Positions 49,251 to 58,434 of a stretch of DNA of 64,000 bases are shown here, one piece after another; the stretch's first letter is position 1; each line of letters begins with the position of its first letter. The stretch comes from Brevibacterium linens ATCC 9172 (GTDB taxonomy: Bacteria; Actinomycetota; Actinomycetes; Actinomycetales; Brevibacteriaceae), in the NCBI RefSeq assembly GCF_900169165.1, contig NZ_FXYY01000011.1, positions 51,163 to 115,162 on the forward strand, given 5' to 3'. The notes under the pieces were generated by a model. It searched no databases and was not told where the DNA came from. It saw only the letters and a list, made by a program, of their open reading frames with translations. The position numbers were made by a program, and so were the translations under genes.

Positions 49251-50165
49251 ATGACAGAAACTCCTGGGATCACAGGTCATTGGGACATCGATCCCTCACA
49301 TTCTCGACTGGGATTCTCCACACGCCACGCCATGGTCTCGCGTGTGCGCGGAGCGTTCAATGATGTCTCCGGTTCGGCCGACATCGCCGAGGATCTCGCC
49401 GACTCGACTGCCGAGGTCATCGTCCAGACCGCGAGCGTCGACACCCGCAGCGCGGACCGGGACACCCACCTGCGCTCGGCTGACTTCTTCGACGTCGACG
49501 CCTACCCGGAGATCCGCTTCGTCTCCTCCGCCATCGACGAGGTGGACGAAGGCTCCTATATCGTCACCGGTGAGCTGACGATCCGCGACATGACGAAGAC
49601 CGTGTCGGTTCCGCTCGAGCTCATCGGCGTCGAGACCGATCCCTTCGGCAACCTGCGCGCCGGCCTCGAGGGCTCGCGTCGCATCGACCGCAAGGACTGG
49701 GGCGTGACCTGGAATACGAAGCTCGATTCCGGCGGCGTGCTCGTCAGCGACAAGATCACGCTCGAGTTCGAGCTCTCCCTGATCAAGAACCTCGCCGAGG
49801 CGGCCCCCGCCGATTCGTCCGAGACTGCTGTCCAGGACGAGGCTCCCTCCGAGACACCGGAGCCCGTCACCGAGGCGACCCCGGCTCCGAAAGCCGACAC
49901 CGCAGCCCCGCAGCCGGAAGCGCCGGAGTCGGTGACCCCGACCCCAGCCGCTGACGAGACCACCCCTCCCGTGCCGAAGGCGCCCGAAAGCGCAGCATCG
50001 GTGGACCCGAAGGCAGAACCTGCCGCCGAGGAGTTCCCTCCCCCGCCGCCGGTCAAGCCCGCCGAAACTCCAGCAGAGAGACCGGCCGAGAAAGCACCTG
50101 AGGTCAAGCAGCCGGATGCGCAGTCGTCCGGTGGCGGCCTCGGCAAACTCTTCGGCCTCCGCTGA
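49251..50165 (+). CDS. YceI-family protein with Pro/Ala/Glu-rich tail
   Basis: A 304-residue protein. Residues 5-180 form a YceI lipocalin-like barrel: GHWDIDPSHSRLGFSTRHAM, DTHLRSADFFDVDAYPEIRF and LTIRDMTKTVSVPLELIG are the family blocks. YceI proteins bind isoprenoid-like ligands. There is no signal peptide, so it is probably cytoplasmic, as in other actinobacterial members. The last 120 residues are a low-complexity tail of Pro, Ala, Glu and Thr ending in GGLGKLFGLR, not part of the family and probably disordered. A large palindrome precedes the gene and a perfect palindromic terminator follows it. Confidence 0.92.
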   Translation: MTETPGITGHWDIDPSHSRLGFSTRHAMVSRVRGAFNDVSGSADIAEDLADSTAEVIVQTASVDTRSADRDTHLRSADFFDVDAYPEIRFVSSAIDEVDEGSYIVTGELTIRDMTKTVSVPLELIGVETDPFGNLRAGLEGSRRIDRKDWGVTWNTKLDSGGVLVSDKITLEFELSLIKNLAEAAPADSSETAVQDEAPSETPEPVTEATPAPKADTAAPQPEAPESVTPTPAADETTPPVPKAPESAASVDPKAEPAAEEFPPPPPVKPAETPAERPAEKAPEVKQPDAQSSGGGLGKLFGLR

Positions 50166-50203
50166 GCTCAGTAGGCCCGGCCAGCAGCACACAGCAGTCC
50201 TCA

Positions 50204-50243
50204 CCGCGGGTGGGATCGGTACGCGTACCGATCCCACCCGCGG
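50204..50243. terminator. Perfect 40-bp palindrome, intrinsic terminator
   Basis: CCGCGGGTGGGATCGGT pairs with ACCGATCCCACCCGCGG around ACGCGT, which is itself palindromic, so all 40 bp are symmetric. CTATTATTGG follows on the plus strand. It sits 38 bp after the yceI stop and 50 bp before the next start. Confidence 0.8.
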
Positions 50244-50293
50244 CTATTATTGGGACCATCACCGTGTGACCTGACAGAGGAAGTGGGACTGCC

Positions 50294-51217
50294 ATGGCCA
50301 AGCTGACGAAGATGGTCTCTGCCATCGGTTCTCTCAAGGACCTCAACGCCGCCCGCGCCGAGTTCGATGACGCGTCGAAGACCATCCCCGCCGAGGCGGC
50401 ATTCCCGCCCGCCGAGATCCGCCCGCCAGTGGACAATTCCCGCACCCTGATGCTTCGGGTGACGAATCCCGGAAACCTCGCCGAGGTTGCCCCACAGCCA
50501 TCGAGCCAAGGTGACACGTTCGCGGTCATCCACGTTCCCGCTACCGGAGATTTCGCCGCAGCTCTCGTTCTCAATCCCTCCACTCAGATCGAGGCAGGAC
50601 AGACTTTCGCGACCATCGCCGACGAGGGCGGGTGGCCGGTTGTCGTCGCCATGGTTGAGGAGTTCCTCGGAGTCCGCATTGATCACATTGCGCAGCTGGA
50701 TGCAGACGCACTCGGCCGCGTCATCGACGAGCTCGGTGGTCTGCAGGTCTATAGCCGCGCCGCGTTCAACGCGGACGGTACCGACTTCGTTGAGGGGACG
50801 AACAACCTCGACGGAGCGACCTCGGCGATTTTCACCGCGGCGGATCCAGTCGATGATGCCGGCCAGACGCGAACTCGCAATCAGCGTGCGGTCGTGCGTG
50901 CGCTCGTTCAGGGAATCAAGTCAGGCGGGTTGGTCAAGGACCCGAACAAGGGCGCAGCTGTGCTCGGCCACTACGCGTCGGGCATTCAGCACAATGCCGA
51001 GCTGACGACGGGCGAACTCGTCAAGATCGCCAATGGCCTCCGCGCCCTGCAAAATGACGACATCGCGGTGGTCACTGTACCTACGAACTCACGGCGCGAG
51101 GATGATGGAACGGTCATCATCGACTTCGATCCCGAGGCGATGCCAGCACTCAAGAACGCGTTGGCTGGCAATGACCTCGCAGACCTCTTCCGCTATCTGG
51201 GGTCCCTGGGGTACTGA
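50294..51217 (+). CDS. LCP (LytR-CpsA-Psr)-like protein without membrane anchor
   Basis: A 307-residue protein. Residues 130-210 carry LCP-type blocks: DHIAQLDADALGRVIDELGG, a Gly/Asp loop, and TRTRNQRAVVRALV, where LCP enzymes have the Arg residues that hold the polyprenyl-pyrophosphate. LCP proteins attach glycopolymers to peptidoglycan. Unlike normal members it has no N-terminal membrane segment or signal peptide, and the usual catalytic Asp/Arg pair near the N-terminus is not evident, so it may be a non-enzymatic relative. ATG at 50294 follows CAGAGGAAG. It borders the polysaccharide operon, fitting a wall-glycopolymer role. Confidence 0.6.
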   Translation: MAKLTKMVSAIGSLKDLNAARAEFDDASKTIPAEAAFPPAEIRPPVDNSRTLMLRVTNPGNLAEVAPQPSSQGDTFAVIHVPATGDFAAALVLNPSTQIEAGQTFATIADEGGWPVVVAMVEEFLGVRIDHIAQLDADALGRVIDELGGLQVYSRAAFNADGTDFVEGTNNLDGATSAIFTAADPVDDAGQTRTRNQRAVVRALVQGIKSGGLVKDPNKGAAVLGHYASGIQHNAELTTGELVKIANGLRALQNDDIAVVTVPTNSRREDDGTVIIDFDPEAMPALKNALAGNDLADLFRYLGSLGY

Positions 51218-51246
51218 GACCAGCTCTGCAGCTTGTCGTTGCTAAC

Positions 51247-52137
51247 TTACTTATCGTTGGTCGACGATGTGTCCTGATTTTCTACCAGGTCGCGAATACT
51301 TTGCACGATAGACCTGTAGTCCTCGTCCCGATAGTGGAACGGTTGCGGTCCCCACTTGTGGTCTTTGCTGATCCGCACCTGATCACTCGTCCTTGTGATT
51401 GTTGAAGAGACCATCGATCTAGCAAATTCACGGTACCGAACATAGTCTGCGTTCGCGGCCGCTGCCCTATCAGCATATTCTTCTGCCTCCGTTGGACGAA
51501 CTTGCCGGAGGTTAGTCAGTGCTTCGGCTACACCTTCTCCGCGTGACAGACTGCGGCTCATCTCGCGACTGCCCCGTTGCAAGCGGCGCCAACGTCTGCC
51601 CAGCTTCGCCAAGCTGTCGCTTTGAGGATGCTGAGCCCCGTCGACGGCGCCGGCCCACTCAATGTCGAGCAGAATCGTCTTCTCCCACAAGCCAGCACCT
51701 TTGAGACCATCGATGAGCTTGATGTATCCCGACTTCCAGGTAAAGAAATGTTCATCGGTACCGAATTCGACGAGTCGAGCACCGCCCCGACTTGCTGCAC
51801 GGGCAGCACCGCAGAATTCAATTTCGATCGAATTCGTCATTGACGTGCCGTCCGTGAACTGCCAGAACCCCCGTCGTTCGTCAACCAGGTCAAGCAGAAC
51901 AACATCGAGGTCGTTCGCCTCAGTGGCTATCCGCTCAAAACCGGAGCCGTTGAGATCACTCGTGACCATACGCGATTGAAAAGTTGAGCTCAGTTCGCTG
52001 AGATCAATTTCATCTGCGCCGTGCGGCGATTCAAGGCTGGACACAGAGTGCCTGGCAACGTAGACCACAACTTCCGCTTCAGGCATGAACTCTGCCGAAT
52101 CACGGCTCACGCAGGAACCGAAAATTGCGACCTTCAT
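51247..52137 (-). CDS. DUF6270-type protein of the polysaccharide locus
   Basis: A 296-residue cytoplasmic protein. The N-terminal MKVAIFGSCVSRDSAEF and the later RLVEFGTDEHFFTW, KTILLDIEWA and GPQPFHYRDEDY blocks match DUF6270 proteins, which are found in capsule and wall-polysaccharide loci. The GSCVSRD start resembles the nucleophile block of SGNH hydrolases, so an acyl- or sugar-modifying role is possible but unproven. Its ATG overlaps the ABC ATPase gene (ATGA). It is the last gene of the operon. Confidence 0.72.
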   Translation of the reverse strand: MKVAIFGSCVSRDSAEFMPEAEVVVYVARHSVSSLESPHGADEIDLSELSSTFQSRMVTSDLNGSGFERIATEANDLDVVLLDLVDERRGFWQFTDGTSMTNSIEIEFCGAARAASRGGARLVEFGTDEHFFTWKSGYIKLIDGLKGAGLWEKTILLDIEWAGAVDGAQHPQSDSLAKLGRRWRRLQRGSREMSRSLSRGEGVAEALTNLRQVRPTEAEEYADRAAAANADYVRYREFARSMVSSTITRTSDQVRISKDHKWGPQPFHYRDEDYRSIVQSIRDLVENQDTSSTNDK

Positions 52138-53432
52138 CGGCTCGAGTCCTGGTGGGCAGCAGTGGCTTCGTCTTCCTGCCGCAATCGCTGTCGCTCCTCA
52201 TATCGTTCATCGGCGATTTTGCGTGCGCGAGAAGCGAGTCTCCGGCCGGTGAAGTCATCCGCGGCAGCAACCGACGACGCACGGTCATCGGGGTTCGCTG
52301 CTCGCAGAACAACCCGCTTCCTACTGGGATTCAACCGCAATGGAGGAGCATCGGTGATTCGTGGTGCACTCACCGCCTGAGATGCAGGCTTAGGCAACGC
52401 CGGGAACTTGGCTTTTGGCACCTCACCGTCGAAGTTCTTTGGCCAAACTAGCTCTTCAGCTGCTGCCAGCATAGGAGCTTCAACCTCTTCGACTGCGCGT
52501 TGCCTATTCGCATGCCGTGCCACGGTAGCCTTCTTCTTGGACGGTCGCGCTGCGTGACGCGGGATGGGGTTCTTGATGAGTTCAGGTTCGAGGATGTTGA
52601 TCTCTTCTTTGACTGCGTTACTCATCACATCAGCGAGGAGTTTGTCAGCGATATCCTCTTTACCCTTAGCCACGTTCCAGGCCCACCACCGGTATTTTTC
52701 GGCTACAGCTTCAGCTGGGCCATTCATGAGGATTTCGCCACGGTGCATCCACACAGCACGAGTGCACAGCTCCTGAATCACCTTAGCCGCATGATTAACG
52801 AGCAGAACAGTTCCAGTTTCGGCGAGCAACTCGTCCATCGCCCGTTCACTACGCTCAGCAAATGTCGCATCACCAGTCGACAGTGCCTCGTCGATCAGTA
52901 AAATCTTCGGTCGGGCGGCAAGCGCGATGGCAAATCGAAGTCTGGCACCCATGCCCGAGGAATAGGTACCCATCGGCCTGTGAATAGCCGTGCCCAATGC
53001 CGACAGCTCGACGACATAATCAAATGCCTCGACCGCCTCTTCAGGAGTAAGCCCCATTGCCAAACATCCGAGGCGGACGTTCTCGCTACCGGACAGCGAT
53101 GGTTGAAGAGCAGCACTGACTCCCAAGAGAAGCGGCTGATAACGAACAAGGATACGACCTCGGTCAGGTTGCTCGACCCCGGCTACATTTCGCAGAAAGG
53201 TAGACTTACCGGAGCCATTCGCGCCGACTATGCCAACCATTTCACCTTCGCGTGCGACAAAATTGACTCCGCGTAGAGCGCGAACTGTTGTCTGCCCCTG
53301 ACGACCTGATAATACATTGGTTAGACGACGGACACCCCTAGTTCGTTGGCTCGGATTATTAGTATTGACGGTATAGCGTACCTGCACATTCTCGGCAACA
53401 ATGGTCGGATCCTGTATTTCAGAGTCGGCCAT
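52134..53432 (-). CDS. Polysaccharide/teichoic-acid ABC exporter ATPase (TagH/Wzt-like) with long basic tail
   Basis: A 432-residue ATPase. Walker A GIVGANGSGKST, signature YSSGMGARL and Walker B ILLIDEALSTGD are typical of ABC-2 glycan exporters. Residues 1-280 are the ATPase; the remaining 150 are a Lys/Arg/Ala-rich tail (for example PSRKRVVLRAANPD and YEERQRLRQEDEA) with no carbohydrate-binding fold that I recognise, unlike Wzt. ATG at 53432 follows GGAGAA. Overlaps the permease by 14 bp. This gene and the permease are more AT-rich than their neighbours. Confidence 0.9.
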   Translation of the reverse strand: MADSEIQDPTIVAENVQVRYTVNTNNPSQRTRGVRRLTNVLSGRQGQTTVRALRGVNFVAREGEMVGIVGANGSGKSTFLRNVAGVEQPDRGRILVRYQPLLLGVSAALQPSLSGSENVRLGCLAMGLTPEEAVEAFDYVVELSALGTAIHRPMGTYSSGMGARLRFAIALAARPKILLIDEALSTGDATFAERSERAMDELLAETGTVLLVNHAAKVIQELCTRAVWMHRGEILMNGPAEAVAEKYRWWAWNVAKGKEDIADKLLADVMSNAVKEEINILEPELIKNPIPRHAARPSKKKATVARHANRQRAVEEVEAPMLAAAEELVWPKNFDGEVPKAKFPALPKPASQAVSAPRITDAPPLRLNPSRKRVVLRAANPDDRASSVAAADDFTGRRLASRARKIADERYEERQRLRQEDEATAAHQDSSR

Positions 53433-54303
53433 AATTCTCCTCCCCTCTCCAGAAGAACAGGAATCCGACGACGATGAGACCGAATGCCCACACCGTTCCG
53501 ATAATCCAGGTCTTCGGTTCAGAGTCGACACCGTACAGCAGTGAATTGCGTACCAAGGATAGATATGCGTGCATCGGGTTGTATTGCATGGCGTTCAACA
53601 ATGTGGGGTGATTCCTCAACACAGCTTCTATCGAGAAAAAGACTCCTGAACCGTAAAGCCAAAACCTGCTGACAATGGACATGAGGTGCGTAAGATCCGG
53701 AATTTTGTGACCAAGTCGCGCCAGGAAACAGACGAGGCCCACATTGAAAAGCGTCTGAAGAATGATGACCGGAATGACAAGGATGACTCGCCATGTAATG
53801 ACTTCAAGTGGGGGCACAATCACGAGCACTATGATCATCACCAGCAAAGTCGGCATAAAGTCCAAGAAGCTGCGAACAACCGTAGAGATCGGCAAGGCGG
53901 CCCGCGGGAATTGGAATCCCTTGATCATTGACGCCCCCGCGCGGATCGCCCCGGTTCCTCCATTCATACATGTTGCTGTGTACCCGAAGAAGAACACACC
54001 GACGATAAGATACCCAAGAAAGTTCGGAACCCCTCTCGACGTCTGCAAGATAAAACCGAAAATAAACCAGAAAGCGAGCACTGAGAGCAGCGGATTGAGG
54101 AAGAGCCAACCGTAGCCGAGTAGGTTCTTCCTCGTCGAAGTGGACATCTTGGCACGAGATTCGGCAATGATGAAGTGTCGTCGATTCCACAACGCAGCCA
54201 AATAACTACGCAAACTCATCCTTCGACCCACAGGCACTAGACCGGCACTCGAAACTGACGGAATCGAACTTAGTCCGAGAGGATTCGTTGTCTTATCCGC
54301 CAC
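53419..54303 (-). CDS. ABC-2 type polysaccharide export permease (TagG/Wzm-like)
   Basis: A 294-residue permease with about six membrane segments: SRAKMSTSTRKNLLGYGWLF is the amphipathic start typical of the family, followed by LAFWFIFGFIL, and FSIEAVLRNHP, LLNAMQYNPMHAYLSLVRN near the end. It forms the channel for the lipid-linked glycan with the adjacent ATPase. Base composition is noticeably richer in A/T than that of flanking glycosyltransferase genes, suggesting separate acquisition. Confidence 0.9.
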   Translation of the reverse strand: MADKTTNPLGLSSIPSVSSAGLVPVGRRMSLRSYLAALWNRRHFIIAESRAKMSTSTRKNLLGYGWLFLNPLLSVLAFWFIFGFILQTSRGVPNFLGYLIVGVFFFGYTATCMNGGTGAIRAGASMIKGFQFPRAALPISTVVRSFLDFMPTLLVMIIVLVIVPPLEVITWRVILVIPVIILQTLFNVGLVCFLARLGHKIPDLTHLMSIVSRFWLYGSGVFFSIEAVLRNHPTLLNAMQYNPMHAYLSLVRNSLLYGVDSEPKTWIIGTVWAFGLIVVGFLFFWRGEENYGRL

Positions 54304-56042
54304 TAGTCAGCCCCCTTGAGTTGAGAATAGACCTGCCCATATCGTCGCCCGATTTCCTTCCATCTGCGCGTCGCAAGAACGTATTCTCGTCCATACCGAC
54401 CGTAATTCTCTCTCGCACTACTATCGCAAGCTAATTCTGCCAGCACGTGAGCCAAGTGCTGCGGATCTTCGGCAGGAGTCCGCACGCCCGCATTGCATGG
54501 CACTAGCTCACTCAATGCTGGCAAATCCGAAATAATGACCGGTCGCCCCAATCCCATCGCTTCGATCGGCTTGATCGGTGTTACCAGCCGACAGACCGGT
54601 TCATCTCTGCGCGGGACGACAATAGCATCAAGAGCAAGCTGATATTCGATGGCCTGAGCTTGTGACACGCGTCCGGTAAAGACTGCATTCTCGCCCAGAA
54701 TGGCTGCACGTTCTCGCAATTCTGGCAGGGCGACTCCGTCGCCGGCGATCAGCAGCCGTAGGTCTGTTCCTTGGCCACGGGCAAGGATGACAGCGTCGAC
54801 AAGGTCGCCGAGTCCTTCATATCCTACGATCGACGCTGCTGTGCCGACCCAGATTCCGGCTTCGGGAAGATCGAGGTTCCTTCTCACATTGGCCGGGTTA
54901 CGAGTGACATCGGTGTTGACGACGGCTTCTGAGACGGAATTCGGGATGAGCGTGATGGTTTCGGCCGGCACGCCCCCTGCGATCAAGTGCTCACGCATCG
55001 TTTCGCCCAGAGTGATGACGGCATCGGCTGCCGACGCGACTTCAATCTCCTTAGCCCGCATGAGTGCGAAGCGTTGACTGTCCCTTCGTGCGGACCGCTC
55101 TTCCGGGGTGCTTCCTGCTGCGGCCCACGTCTCTTCCAAGACTCCGCGGACTTCGTAGACCCATGGCAGTCCTACTGCCGACGCGGCTGCTCCAGTAGCC
55201 AAGCCATTGACGTAGTGCGTTGTCGTGTGGAGGATCTGTGCTCCGCGTTTATACGCTTCAGCGGCGATGCGATTCGCCTGCTCACTCAACCGTTCGGATG
55301 TCGTGGGCAGTGGTCTCAGCGGCACGTCGCGGACGTATTCGACGCCGTCGACGAGTTCAACTGGCCCCTGGCTTAGCCGTCCGATGGTAACCGGATACGA
55401 CGGTCGTGTGATCGCAGCTGTTTGATGCCCCGCTTCCCGCAAAGTGGTGAGGATCGCATGTGAGCGGTAGGCATAGCCGGAGCGAGTGTGCGGCAAGGAG
55501 TTCGTCAGCACATGAAGCACCGTCGGATGCTGACCTCGGGCATGTTCCTCATTGTTGCATGCGCGACGAGCCGTCACATGATGCGAAGCCTCCGGCCACC
55601 ATTGAGGTTGCAGACTCTGTCGCTCATCGAGCAGTCGTGTACGACGCGCACCGTCTGGCAGAACGTCAATGGCTTTGTCGATGTATCCCTTGGTCCACTC
55701 GATACGCGATTTCAGAGCGCTTACGCCAGGAACGGCGGCTGCTATCGACTCAGCTTCGTCGAGGAGTCCGAGATTGAGAGCGACTTCTCCGAGCAGAAGG
55801 GAGGGCACAGGAGAACCTGAGACGAATGACTTCGCAATCGCCTCTTCTCCGAGCAGCCATGCGGAAGCGGCCCGTGCGGCGTTGCCCGGCAAACTCCCGA
55901 GCACCTGTCCGACGAAACGCGAGGCAGGGCCCGGCAGGCGACGTGCCAACTGCATGCCGAAGAACACGCGGTCGTCGTTGATGTGTCCGAGAGTCGTCAC
56001 AAGGACGTTCGTCAGCTGCCGGGCGAGGAAGCGCAGGTTCAC
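54303..56042 (-). CDS. GT4-family glycosyltransferase
   Basis: A 579-residue GT-B enzyme. The first 165 residues are a helical region not found in most GT4 enzymes. The donor domain shows AGIWVGTAASIVGYEGLGDL, LRLLIAGDGVALPEL and VPRRDEPVCRLVTPIKPIEA with the ExxGxG-type block (EAMGLGRPVI). It probably adds a sugar from a nucleotide donor to the lipid-linked repeat unit of the surface polysaccharide. Its stop and the permease start share one base, and it overlaps the preceding GT by 4 bp. Confidence 0.85.
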   Translation of the reverse strand: MNLRFLARQLTNVLVTTLGHINDDRVFFGMQLARRLPGPASRFVGQVLGSLPGNAARAASAWLLGEEAIAKSFVSGSPVPSLLLGEVALNLGLLDEAESIAAAVPGVSALKSRIEWTKGYIDKAIDVLPDGARRTRLLDERQSLQPQWWPEASHHVTARRACNNEEHARGQHPTVLHVLTNSLPHTRSGYAYRSHAILTTLREAGHQTAAITRPSYPVTIGRLSQGPVELVDGVEYVRDVPLRPLPTTSERLSEQANRIAAEAYKRGAQILHTTTHYVNGLATGAAASAVGLPWVYEVRGVLEETWAAAGSTPEERSARRDSQRFALMRAKEIEVASAADAVITLGETMREHLIAGGVPAETITLIPNSVSEAVVNTDVTRNPANVRRNLDLPEAGIWVGTAASIVGYEGLGDLVDAVILARGQGTDLRLLIAGDGVALPELRERAAILGENAVFTGRVSQAQAIEYQLALDAIVVPRRDEPVCRLVTPIKPIEAMGLGRPVIISDLPALSELVPCNAGVRTPAEDPQHLAHVLAELACDSSARENYGRYGREYVLATRRWKEIGRRYGQVYSQLKGAD

Positions 56043-57400
56043 GAGACCACCTGTTCGAGGACGCGTTCGTAAGTGCGCCCCATTGCGGCTGCCGAAGCGT
56101 GTCGAATCACCCAGTCGCGCGGGTTCTCACCTGTAGGCGGATTCGATCCGAACTCCTCACCGACTTCGACTCGTTCTCGCATCCTCGACATTGCCGCGGC
56201 CACGGAATCGACATCACCGGGAACCGCGACTTCTCCCGCTTCGGTCTGTGTGATGATGTCGGCGGCCTCACCGGCGACGACGCCGAGGACAGGAATTCGA
56301 CGGGCCATCAACGAATAGAGCTTCGACGGGACTGTGCATTCATAGGAATCGAGGCAACTGAGGCTGACCAGTCCGGCATCTGCCCATTCCCAATGGGCTG
56401 CGAGTTCGGCGCCTGCGATCTGGGGATGGAATTCCACCGGCACCCCATACGCTGCGGCTGTGGTTTTGAGCTCGTCGGTATCGACGCCGCCGCCGACGAT
56501 CCGCAGTCGCACACCTTCGGCGCGGGCCAACGCTCGAATCGAGGTGCTGAGATCCTGGGATCGACCGACAGTGCCCACATACAGCAGGTTGAGCCCTCGA
56601 CGATCGGCAGGAGCCCTGCCCTTGACGACGTCGGCGGCGGTGCCTGTCTCCTCTGCGGCAGGGACGAGGGGGATCGCTCCCGTGGCGGTCAGTCCGGATG
56701 CGCCTTCCAATTCCGCAGGTGAGACTCCGCTGCGAACGACCTCGGCGGTGACTCCACGCTGTTCCAGGCGACGTTTGAAACCTTCCGTGGTGACGACGAC
56801 GACCGCCGCACGCCGTTGGGCACGAGTGAGCAGGTCCGGCAGCAGTCGATGCTCGAGGCCGCGCGTCAGCGTCCCTGGAAGATATCGCCCGACCGCTCCC
56901 GTCACCAGGTTCATTTCCGAAATGAGGTCAGGCCACGCATCGCGCACTTCAGCGACATGCGGGACTCGCAGCAGTCGCGACAAGGTGTCGCCGGCGAGCA
57001 GGAACGGCAGTGCCGGAGTCGTGGAGACGATGACATCGGGCTTCATTCTGCCCCGCAGCCGGTCGATGACCGCCGACATCGCGCCTGTTGCCGATACCGT
57101 CTGATCGAGCAGCTGACGAGCCATCGACGATCCGCTGTGCAGGTACGGCACGCGAAGGATCCGCTCACCGTCGACGCCGGTGTCCCAGGTGCCGCCGAGG
57201 CGCACGTCGACTCGACGACGGCCCCGCCCGACCTTCGATCCGAAGAACCCGTTGCGGTCGGAATACGGGTAATGGGGATGCGGTGCCACCGTGAGGACAT
57301 CGTGTCCGGCAGCGCGCAGGTGGTCGACGAGGATCCGCCACCGCCGCTGCGGTGCACCGACCTCGGGATAGTAATAGTGGCTGAGCAGAACGATTCTCAT
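56039..57400 (-). CDS. GT4-family glycosyltransferase (WbuB-like)
   Basis: A 453-residue GT-B enzyme. MRIVLLSHYYYPEVGAPQRR at the start is typical of WbuB-type GT4 enzymes, then DVIVSTTPALPFLLAGDTLS and, in the donor domain, LNLLYVGTVGRSQDLSTSIR and LKTTAAAYGVPVEFHPQI. The ExxE motif is not clear; PSKLYSLMARRIPVLGV stands at its place. ATG 57400 overlaps the previous stop (ATGA); the frame is open to 57439 but inside the neighbour. It likely acts after the initiating sugar-phosphate transferase. Confidence 0.87.
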   Translation of the reverse strand: MRIVLLSHYYYPEVGAPQRRWRILVDHLRAAGHDVLTVAPHPHYPYSDRNGFFGSKVGRGRRRVDVRLGGTWDTGVDGERILRVPYLHSGSSMARQLLDQTVSATGAMSAVIDRLRGRMKPDVIVSTTPALPFLLAGDTLSRLLRVPHVAEVRDAWPDLISEMNLVTGAVGRYLPGTLTRGLEHRLLPDLLTRAQRRAAVVVVTTEGFKRRLEQRGVTAEVVRSGVSPAELEGASGLTATGAIPLVPAAEETGTAADVVKGRAPADRRGLNLLYVGTVGRSQDLSTSIRALARAEGVRLRIVGGGVDTDELKTTAAAYGVPVEFHPQIAGAELAAHWEWADAGLVSLSCLDSYECTVPSKLYSLMARRIPVLGVVAGEAADIITQTEAGEVAVPGDVDSVAAAMSRMRERVEVGEEFGSNPPTGENPRDWVIRHASAAAMGRTYERVLEQVVS

Positions 57401-58434
57401 GCGGTCGTCGCCTCCTTCAGCGCCCGTCGCCGCAGCCACAGCGGCAGCAGCGCATAAAGGGCGAGCAATCCGACCCAGAACACATGGGCCGGGTACGTCG
57501 TCGCCGTATTTCCGCTGATGAGAGTAGGGACGGCCATAATGCAGGCGAGGACACTCAATGCGGCGTGGAAGAGCGAAACGGAGCTGTGTGGCCAGCCCGC
57601 CTGCTGGATCCGCTGATAGATATGTTCACGATGAGGCAAGAGAATATTCTCTCCCCGGAAGAGCCGTAGGACCAAAGTGAGTCCGACGTCGAAGAAGACG
57701 AAGATCATCGGTGCGATGATGACGACGATCGGGACGCCTTGGACGAACAGCCAGACCGCGAGAGCGAATACGGCCGCTCCGATCCCGTAGCTTCCCGTGT
57801 CTCCGAGGAACGCCTTGGCCCGACCGAGGTTGAACGGGAGAAACCCGACAGCAGCGCCGGCCAGCGCCAGAGCAAGCAGTGCAATGTCGTTCTCTCCTAC
57901 CCAGGAGCTGACGAAGGCGAACCATCCGGCAGTGACGATGGTCCACTCGGTGACATAGCCGTTGAGTCCGTCGACGAAGTTCACGGCGTTGACAGTGGTC
58001 ACGCCGATGACCGCGAAGGCGATGACGTGAGCGATTCCCTGTGTTGAGAACATGGCGATGATCGCGCTGAACAGCAGAGCCAGGATCACCTGTCCGATCA
58101 GCCGCCCGGCGGGGCGCAGGGAGTCGAGATCGTCGCTCATCCCGATGGCCGAATAGCACCAGGTCAGGACCAGGAAACCGACCGGAAGCAGGATCCCGCC
58201 GAGGCCGAAGACGCCGTCTTCGCTGACGGTCCACACCATGGCCAGAATCGTGGCCACGGTGATGCCGCAGCCGATGGCGATTCCCCCGCCGCGTACGGTC
58301 GACAGCGTATGCGAGGAGCGATGAGAGGGGACATCGACGACCCCCGCTCGACGCAGCAGCGGAAAGGCGATGAGGGCGCTGAGAACCGTGACCACCGCGG
58401 CCACTACCAGGATCACCAGCGACTGCAGAGCCAT
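57397..58434 (-). CDS. Undecaprenyl-phosphate sugar-1-phosphate transferase (WecA/TagO/MraY family)
   Basis: A 345-residue membrane enzyme with about ten segments that starts glycan synthesis by moving a HexNAc-1-phosphate from UDP-sugar to undecaprenyl phosphate. Conserved blocks: IGMSDDLDSLRP (Asp pair), VNAVNFVDGLNGY, KAFLGDTGSYG and LPHREHIYQRI (cytoplasmic His motif). Family and context agree with the first committed step of the surface polysaccharide made by this operon. Start and stop codons overlap with both neighbours. Confidence 0.92.
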   Translation of the reverse strand: MALQSLVILVVAAVVTVLSALIAFPLLRRAGVVDVPSHRSSHTLSTVRGGGIAIGCGITVATILAMVWTVSEDGVFGLGGILLPVGFLVLTWCYSAIGMSDDLDSLRPAGRLIGQVILALLFSAIIAMFSTQGIAHVIAFAVIGVTTVNAVNFVDGLNGYVTEWTIVTAGWFAFVSSWVGENDIALLALALAGAAVGFLPFNLGRAKAFLGDTGSYGIGAAVFALAVWLFVQGVPIVVIIAPMIFVFFDVGLTLVLRLFRGENILLPHREHIYQRIQQAGWPHSSVSLFHAALSVLACIMAVPTLISGNTATTYPAHVFWVGLLALYALLPLWLRRRALKEATTA

